This document shows positions 58,873 through 64,000 of a stretch of 64,000 nucleotides of DNA, one piece after another. The notes below the pieces were generated by a model. That model saw only the letters and a list, made by a program, of their open reading frames with translations. It was not told where the DNA came from and did not search any database. Where the stretch lies: positions 434,001 to 498,000 of the forward strand of contig CAVOHR010000004.1 in assembly GCA_963695835.1 (NCBI GenBank), in the 5' to 3' direction. This DNA comes from VRUE01 sp963695835 (GTDB lineage Bacteria; Actinomycetota; Thermoleophilia; Solirubrobacterales; 70-9). How positions within the stretch are numbered: the first letter of the stretch is position 1; the number at the start of each line of letters is the position of its first letter. The position numbers were made by a program, and so were the translations under genes.

Positions 58873-59971
58873 CGCACCCTGGCGGCGCCTGCGGCGCATC
58901 GTGCTGCTGGCGACGGCGATCTGCCTGGCGCCGGCGGCGGTCTCCTACGTCGGGAACCTGACCGAACCGCACAACGTCCGCTTCGGCGTCGCCAGCGTCG
59001 AGTGGATGCGCCAGAACGGCGGCAACGGGATCGTCTCCCAGATCGAGAACTGGTACTACACGCTGACCGCTCCCTCGAAGGGCGGGTCGCCGCTGCGCTC
59101 GCTGCCGCAGGTCGGGATCGCGGCCAGGACCGACCCCGAAGCCGCCTACCGCCCGCCCGACGTGAAGCCGGCGATCCAGCCGGCGCTGCCCGGAGAGGGC
59201 GTCTGGCGCCCGGCCGGCGCCCACGCGGGGGCGCGACCGCCGGCCCTGGTGACGACCTTCCGCAGCGACCCCGAATACCCGCAGTTCGTCGCCGGCCTCG
59301 CCTGGATCGACTCCGGCAGGACTCACCTCGCCTATGTGCCCGGCCTCGCCGAGCCGCCGGAAGTCTCCCCCCGCGGCCCGGCCGAGGTGCCGCCGTCCCT
59401 GCGGCGCCGGCTGGTCGCCACCTTCAACGGCGGCTTCCCGCTGGAAACCTCGAACGCGGGTCTGGTCTTCCGGGGTCAAACGGTGGCAACGATGGTCAAC
59501 GGCATCGCCACCCTGGTCGAGTACCGCGACGGCAGGATCGACGTCGTCCGCTGGGCGCACGGCGCCAACCCCGGCCCCCACGTCTGGTTCGCGAAGCAGA
59601 ACCTGCCTCCGATCGTCTACGAAGGCCGCCTCAACCCCAACCTCAGCGACGGCCCGGAATGGGGCGCGACCGTCAACAACGCGGTCCGCGTCTGGCGCTC
59701 GGGGCTCGGCATCGACCGTCGCGGCAACCTCATATACGCCGTCGCCAACTACCAGACGGTCGGCTCGCTGGCCGAAATCCTCCAGCGGGCGGGGGCTGTG
59801 CGGGCGCTGGAGCTGGACATCAACGAAGACTGGGTCAGCTTCATCGCCTACCGCCGGCCGGGCGCGGGCGAACCGTCGAACCTGCTGCCCGAAATCTACC
59901 GGCCGTCCGACCGCTACCTGACCCCCGACGAACGCGACTTCTTCGCCGTCTACGCGAAGGGCGGCTGGTAG
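58853..59971 (+). CDS. Phosphodiester glycosidase-family (NAGPA-like) exported protein
   Basis: ATG 58853 gives 372 residues with a basic start and one signal helix (RIVLLATAICLAPAAVSYVG). The C-terminal domain has VATFNGGFPLETSNAGLVFR, VEYRDGRIDVVRWAH, VNNAVRVWRSGLGIDRRGN, RALELDINEDWVSFIAYR, the pattern of the phosphodiester glycosidase/NAGPA family. It probably acts outside the membrane on cell-wall or exopolysaccharide phosphodiesters. It is followed without gap by a small membrane protein gene and uppP. Confidence 0.85.
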   Translation: MRRSNRIAPWRRLRRIVLLATAICLAPAAVSYVGNLTEPHNVRFGVASVEWMRQNGGNGIVSQIENWYYTLTAPSKGGSPLRSLPQVGIAARTDPEAAYRPPDVKPAIQPALPGEGVWRPAGAHAGARPPALVTTFRSDPEYPQFVAGLAWIDSGRTHLAYVPGLAEPPEVSPRGPAEVPPSLRRRLVATFNGGFPLETSNAGLVFRGQTVATMVNGIATLVEYRDGRIDVVRWAHGANPGPHVWFAKQNLPPIVYEGRLNPNLSDGPEWGATVNNAVRVWRSGLGIDRRGNLIYAVANYQTVGSLAEILQRAGAVRALELDINEDWVSFIAYRRPGAGEPSNLLPEIYRPSDRYLTPDERDFFAVYAKGGW

Positions 59972-60208
59972 ATGGCCCGGCGGCGAGGGATCACGCCGGG
60001 CGCGCGGGCGCGCCGCGCCCTGCTCTTCGACTCGATCGCCGCGATCGCCCTCGCCGCGATCGTGCTCAGCCTCGCCGCCGGCCTCGGCGTGGTCGGCTTC
60101 TTCGGCCTGCCGCTACTGATCCTCGGGCTGCTGTGGATCGGCGGCGAACGGCTGCTCTCGCGCAGGCGGGCTCGGCGATCGGCTTCCACCGCCCGCGAAG
60201 TGACATAG
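59972..60208 (+). CDS. Small two-helix membrane protein
   Basis: The 78-residue protein has an Arg-rich N-terminus (MARRRGITPGARARR), two hydrophobic segments (FDSIAAIALAAIVLSLAAGL; VVGFFGLPLLILGLLWIGGE) and an Arg-rich tail. Its ATG follows the glycosidase stop directly, and uppP begins 12 bases later, so all three are one transcript. Family unknown. Confidence 0.72.
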   Translation: MARRRGITPGARARRALLFDSIAAIALAAIVLSLAAGLGVVGFFGLPLLILGLLWIGGERLLSRRRARRSASTAREVT

Positions 60209-60220
60209 GATCGCGCCGGC

Positions 60221-61087
60221 TTGGACCCGATCTCCTACTTCCAGGCGATCGTCCTGGGCCTGCTCCAGGGCATCGCCGAGCCGTTCCCGATCTCCAGCCT
60301 CGGCCACGGAGTGATCGCACCGGGGATCTTCGGCTGGAACATCCACCAGAACGACGAATTCTTCCTCGCCTTCCTGGTCGCCACCCACTGCGCCACCGCG
60401 CTCGTCCTCTTCGTGATGTTCCGGGAGGACTGGAAGCGGATCTTCAGCGGGCTCGGGCGCTCGCTGCGCGACCGCCGGATCGGCGCCGAGGACACCGGCG
60501 CGCGGCTCGGCTGGCTGCTGGTCGTCGGCACGATCCCGGCCGGCCTGCTCGGGCTGATCCTCGAGCACCCGCTGCGCACCCTCTTCGCCTCGCCGCAGAC
60601 CGCGGCCGCCTTCCTGGTCCTCAACGGCGTCCTGCTGCTGGTCTTCGAGCGCTTCCGCCGCCGGCCGCCGCGCCGCGGCGACTACCTCGGCGACTCCGAC
60701 AGCCGCATCGCCAAGCTGACCTGGAAGGAGGCGATCGGGATCGGCACCGCCCAGGCGGCGGCGCTGATCCCCGGCATCTCCCGCTCCGGGATCACGATGG
60801 GCGGCGGCCTGCTGTTCGGCCTCTCCAACGAGGACGCCGCCCGCTACGCCTTCCTGCTGGCGACGCCGATCATCGGCGCCGCCGGGGTGCTGAAGCTGCC
60901 CGAGCTGTTCGGCGCGGCCGGCGACGGGGTGCGCGGCCAGGCGCTGGTCGGCGCGATCGCGGCGGCGCTGACCACCTACATCGCGGTCAGGTTCCTGCTG
61001 CGCTTCTTCGAGTCCAACCGCCTGACCCCGTTCGGCATCTACTGCATCGCCGCCGGCATCCTCTACACGCTGATCCTGGCGCTGTAG
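60221..61087 (+). CDS. uppP: Undecaprenyl-diphosphatase
   Basis: The 288-residue integral enzyme recycles the lipid carrier of wall synthesis. The active-site motifs are GLLQGIAEPFPISSLGH (the usual E...PxSSxGH) and LIPGISRSGITMGGG, with eight or so helices. TTG 60221 gives the family start MDPISYFQAIVLGLLQG. The motif reads PFPISS where many have FLPVSS. Confidence 0.94.
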   Translation: MDPISYFQAIVLGLLQGIAEPFPISSLGHGVIAPGIFGWNIHQNDEFFLAFLVATHCATALVLFVMFREDWKRIFSGLGRSLRDRRIGAEDTGARLGWLLVVGTIPAGLLGLILEHPLRTLFASPQTAAAFLVLNGVLLLVFERFRRRPPRRGDYLGDSDSRIAKLTWKEAIGIGTAQAAALIPGISRSGITMGGGLLFGLSNEDAARYAFLLATPIIGAAGVLKLPELFGAAGDGVRGQALVGAIAAALTTYIAVRFLLRFFESNRLTPFGIYCIAAGILYTLILAL

Positions 61088-61102
61088 CGCCGGTCATCGT
61101 CT

Positions 61103-61882
61103 TCAGGCCGCCAGGTCGCGGCGCTCGAACAGCAGCGCGCCGAGCGCCGCGCAGGCGACGGCGACGGCGGTGACGCCCGCGAAGGCGAGCGGTTCGATGC
61201 CTGCTTCGATCGCCCGCCCGTAGTAGCGGAAGACCGAGCCGTAGCGGACCCAGTCGAGGCCGGTGTCGAGGCGGCCGATCAGGTCGGCGACGTACATCGC
61301 GACCAGCACGCCCGCGACCGAGCCGGTGACGACGCTGGTCCGCAGCGAGAAGCCGGTGACGACGATGCCGAAGCCGGCGGCGAGCAGGGCCAGCGGCCAG
61401 ACGTTGGCAAAGCCGGCGAGAGCCCTGGCGAAGGAGAGGCCGGCGCCGGCGAGGACGCTGCCGAGCGCGGTCAGCAGCAGGCCGACCGCGAGCACCGCCG
61501 CCAGCTCGATCGCGGTGGCGGCGAAGCCGGAGGCGACCAGGCGGCGGCGCGAGAGCGGGGCCGAGAGCAGCACGTCGAGGCGGCCGCTTTCGGCGGCGCC
61601 GGAGAGGCCGGCGGCGACCGAGCGCACCGCCAGGTAGCCGACCGCCAGCGGCACGATCAGGCTCAGCATCTCGGCGTTCAGGTACTGCTCGACCGAGGAC
61701 AGCTCGGCGATCCCGAAGGCCTGCTTGAGCGCTTCGGGATAGGAGGAGATCGCCTTGGCGAGCGCGTCTTCGACGGTCGGGTAGATGGCGACGACGAAGG
61801 CCGACCAGAGGCCGATCGGCAGCCCCCAGGAGAGCAGCGAGCGGCGCCGCTCGTGCAGCCGCGCGGCGATCAGAGCGCTCAT
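61103..61882 (-). CDS. ABC transporter permease
   Basis: From ATG 61882 the product has 259 residues with six hydrophobic helices (GLPIGLWSAFVVAIYPTV; MLSLIVPLAVGYLAVRSVAA; LAAVLAVGLLLTALGSVLAG; VWPLALLAAGFGIVVTGFSL and two more) and the ABC-2-type ESGRLDVLLSAPLSRRRLVA segment. Overlaps the ATP-binding gene by ATGA. Confidence 0.9.
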   Translation of the reverse strand: MSALIAARLHERRRSLLSWGLPIGLWSAFVVAIYPTVEDALAKAISSYPEALKQAFGIAELSSVEQYLNAEMLSLIVPLAVGYLAVRSVAAGLSGAAESGRLDVLLSAPLSRRRLVASGFAATAIELAAVLAVGLLLTALGSVLAGAGLSFARALAGFANVWPLALLAAGFGIVVTGFSLRTSVVTGSVAGVLVAMYVADLIGRLDTGLDWVRYGSVFRYYGRAIEAGIEPLAFAGVTAVAVACAALGALLFERRDLAA

Positions 61883-62691
61883 CGCGGCTCCTCCTTGCCT
61901 TCGTAGTAGGTGAGGAAGACCTGCTCCAGGGTCGGGTGGACGAACTCGGCGTCGACGACGCCCGGCATCGCGCGCACGTCCTCCAGCTCGGCCGGCTCGG
62001 CGAACTCGACCTCGACCCGGCGTCGCTGCGTCGTCCTGCCGAGCAGATCGGCGATCCGCTCGACCGCGATCAGGCGGCCGCCGCGGATGATCCCGACCCG
62101 GTCGCAGACCCGCTCCACCTCGTCCAGCTCGTGCGAGGAGAGGAAGACGGCGCAGCCGCGCTCGCGTTCCTCGCGCACCAGCGCCAGGAACTCCTCCTGC
62201 ATCAGCGGGTCGAGGCCGCTGGTCGGCTCGTCGAGGATCAGCAGCTCGGGCCGGTGGAAGACGGCGAGGATCAGCCCCACCTTCTGGCGGTTGCCGCGCG
62301 AGAGCTTCCCCAGCGGCCGCTCGAGGTCGGCCCGGAAGCGCTCGGCGAGCTGCCTGGCCCAGCCGAGGTCGTCGACCCCGCGCAGGCGGGCGAGCAGCGC
62401 CAGCGCCTCGCGGCCGCGGGCCTGCTTGCCGTAGCCGAAGTCGCCCGGCAGGTTGCCGAGCCGGGCGCGGATCGCGACGCTGTCGCGGCGGCTGTCGAGC
62501 CCGAAGACGCGGGCGCTGCCGCGGGTCGGGTGGAGGAGGTCGAGCAGGGTGCGGATCGTCGTCGTCTTGCCCGCCCCGTTGGGGCCGAGGAAGCCGAACA
62601 CCTCGCCGGGCTCGACCGTCAGGGTGACGTCCTCGATGCCCCGCTCGGAGCCGTAGAACTTGGTCAGCGCCTGCGTCTCGATCGCCGCCAC
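61879..62691 (-). CDS. ABC transporter ATP-binding protein
   Basis: GTG 62691 gives 270 residues: Walker A FLGPNGAGKTTTIRTL, Q-loop region NLPGDFGYGKQ, signature LSRGNRQKVGLILA, Walker B ELLILDEPTSGLDP, H-loop FLSSHELDEVERV. A C-terminal extension (RRVEVEFAEPAELEDV) follows, typical of drug-exporter ATPases. The signature LSRGN replaces LSGGQ. With the permease it forms an ABC-2 exporter of unknown cargo. Confidence 0.94.
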   Translation of the reverse strand: MAAIETQALTKFYGSERGIEDVTLTVEPGEVFGFLGPNGAGKTTTIRTLLDLLHPTRGSARVFGLDSRRDSVAIRARLGNLPGDFGYGKQARGREALALLARLRGVDDLGWARQLAERFRADLERPLGKLSRGNRQKVGLILAVFHRPELLILDEPTSGLDPLMQEEFLALVREERERGCAVFLSSHELDEVERVCDRVGIIRGGRLIAVERIADLLGRTTQRRRVEVEFAEPAELEDVRAMPGVVDAEFVHPTLEQVFLTYYEGKEEPR

Positions 62692-62742
62692 CTGCCCATC
62701 CTCGCACGGCGGTTTGCCGAAGGTCGCGAAAAGGGCGGTAGC

Positions 62743-64000
62743 TTGGCTGCCACGGCCTCGCACCCGACACCGGACCCGAACGAGCGAATCGAGCTGTTGC
62801 TGCGCGACCTGCGCGCCTCGCGCGGCGGCCTCTCCTCGCGCGAGGCCGAGCGGCGCCTGCTCGCCAGCGGCCCGAACGAGCTGCAGCGACGCGGTGGGCG
62901 TCGCTGGCCGCGCGAGCTGGCCCGCCAGTTCACCCATCCGCTGGCGCTGCTGCTGTGGGGCGCGGCCGGCCTGGCGGCGATCGCCGGGATCGCCGCGGTG
63001 GCGATCGCCGTGGTCGTCGTGATCGTCGTCAACGCCGCCTTCGCCTTCATCCAGGAGCAGCAGGCCGAGCGGGCGGTCGAGGCGCTGCGCGAGTACCTGC
63101 CGGCGCGGGCAAGGGTGCTGCGCGACGGCAGGGTCACGGAGATCGAGGCCGCCGGGCTGGTCCCCGGCGACGTCCTGACGATCGCCGAGGGGGACCGGGT
63201 CTCCGCCGACGCGCGGCTGATCGAGGGCGCCGTCGAGGTCGACATGTCGACGCTGACCGGCGAGTCGGTGACGGCCGCCAGGTCCGCCGAGGCGGTCGAC
63301 ACCGGCCGACCGCCGATCCAGTCCCGCGACCTGGTCTTCAGCGGCACCAGCTGCACCGGCGGCGAAGCGCAGGCGCTCGTCTTCGCCACCGGGATGCGGA
63401 CCGAGCTGGGCCGGATCGCCGCGCTCTCGGAGCGGGGGAAGGCCGAGGAGAGCCCGCTCGAGCACGAGGTTCGCCGGGTCGCCTGGCTGATCGCCGCGAT
63501 CGCGCTGATCAGCGGCGCCGCCTTCGTGCCCGTGGCGACCTTCGTCACCGGGCTGCCGGTCGGCGACGCGGTCGTCTTCGCGATCGGCCTGATCGTCGGC
63601 AACGTGCCCGAGGGCCTGCTGCCGGTGATCACCCTGGCGCTGGCGGTGGGCGTGCGCGGGCTGGTCCGCCAGGGCGCCGTCGTGAAGCGCCTCAGCGCGG
63701 TCGAGACGCTCGGCTCGACCGACGTGATCTGCACCGACAAGACCGGGACCCTGACCGAGAACCGGATGCGGGTGACCCACGTCTGGGGAGCCGGGAGGGA
63801 GATCGACCTGGAGGACGGGGGCGGCGACGGCGCCGCGGGCCCGTTCCCGGCGCTGGCGGGGGCGATGGCGGCCTGCAACAACGCCCGGCTCGACGCCGAG
63901 GGGGCGCCGAGCGGCGACGCGACCGAGGTGGCGATGCTGCTCGCCGCCCGGCGCCTCGGCGCCCCGCCGGGGGCCGCGACGCGGCGGCGCGAGTTCCACT
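62743..64000 (+). CDS. P-type cation ATPase (P2-like), 3' end outside the window
   Basis: TTG 62743, after AAAGGG, opens a frame that runs past the last base. Visible features: the cation ATPase N-terminal motif (GLSSREAERRLLASGPNELQ), the actuator STLTGESVTAAR, M4 VGNVPEGLLPVITLALAVGV, and the phosphorylation site DVICTDKTGTLTENRMRVTH. This matches P2-type Ca/Na/K-pump relatives. It is divergent from the ABC exporter (51 bp between starts). Specificity cannot be told. Confidence 0.9.
   Translation, partial: MAATASHPTPDPNERIELLLRDLRASRGGLSSREAERRLLASGPNELQRRGGRRWPRELARQFTHPLALLLWGAAGLAAIAGIAAVAIAVVVVIVVNAAFAFIQEQQAERAVEALREYLPARARVLRDGRVTEIEAAGLVPGDVLTIAEGDRVSADARLIEGAVEVDMSTLTGESVTAARSAEAVDTGRPPIQSRDLVFSGTSCTGGEAQALVFATGMRTELGRIAALSERGKAEESPLEHEVRRVAWLIAAIALISGAAFVPVATFVTGLPVGDAVVFAIGLIVGNVPEGLLPVITLALAVGVRGLVRQGAVVKRLSAVETLGSTDVICTDKTGTLTENRMRVTHVWGAGREIDLEDGGGDGAAGPFPALAGAMAACNNARLDAEGAPSGDATEVAMLLAARRLGAPPGAATRRREFH

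Overview
The window is high-GC DNA, roughly 70% by eye, with frequent GTG and TTG starts, several start codons placed directly after a -10 box (leaderless genes), F420-type luciferase-like oxidoreductases, ergothioneine genes (egtB, egtD), a three-gene pnt transhydrogenase and a CtpE-like P-type ATPase. This suggests an actinomycete. The mixture recalls the Thermoleophilia/Solirubrobacterales, but that placement is inference from gene content, since no rRNA gene is present.

Bases 1 to about 24,000 are an accessory region dense in toxin-antitoxin modules and broken genes. In order: a frameshifted CHAT-domain protein; two 49-bp direct repeats copying the 3' half of a tRNA and bracketing a HepT-MntA pair; a broken zinc-hook/zinc-ribbon gene; a FitAB-like PIN module with an IS630-type element at the end of its toxin gene; a broken AAA ATPase and an intact DUF4143 ATPase between two small coiled-coil membrane proteins; and a cassette array (about 10.2 to 17.7 kb) of two hipA-like kinase genes, a GNAT gene, four XRE regulators and duplicated scraps of each, plus a RelE-like operon. 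PilT, a methyltransferase, glpX and a lipoprotein form a short core-like stretch (17.7 to 21.5 kb). A PIN module, a collapsed LLM gene and a third hipA (22.6 to 23.8 kb) follow.

Bases 24,000 to 64,000 are mostly ordinary chromosome: ergothioneine synthesis (egtB-egtD), proton-translocating transhydrogenase (pntAA-pntAB-pntB), beta-oxidation-type enzymes (thioesterase, crotonase, thiolase), a PAS/MBL/HD cluster, an MTA phosphorylase plus MTA/SAH deaminase pair, a MarR-MFS operon, a voltage-sensor channel, acetyl-CoA synthetase, an MBL-rhodanese sulfur enzyme, a NlpC-type hydrolase, a universal stress protein, a TreT-like glycosyltransferase, UppP, an ABC exporter and a second P-type ATPase running off the end.

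Three things cross these blocks. At least seven copies of a roughly 50-bp palindrome with GACGTGCC ends sit in gene gaps from 20.9 to 53.8 kb. A 97-bp nested palindrome is embedded in frame in egtB, and a second nested palindrome separates the collapsed LLM gene from hipA3. The hipA paralogues offer a natural series: hipA3 has a TTG start and an intact DFG-like aspartate, whereas hipA1 and hipA2 have ACG or GCG at the start position behind good Shine-Dalgarno sequences and Gly in place of that aspartate. The cassette array also reuses one leaderless promoter (TTGYRC, 17 bp, TAGAGT), once in front of a GNAT gene and once in front of a GNAT-derived leader peptide coupled by TGATG to an XRE gene.
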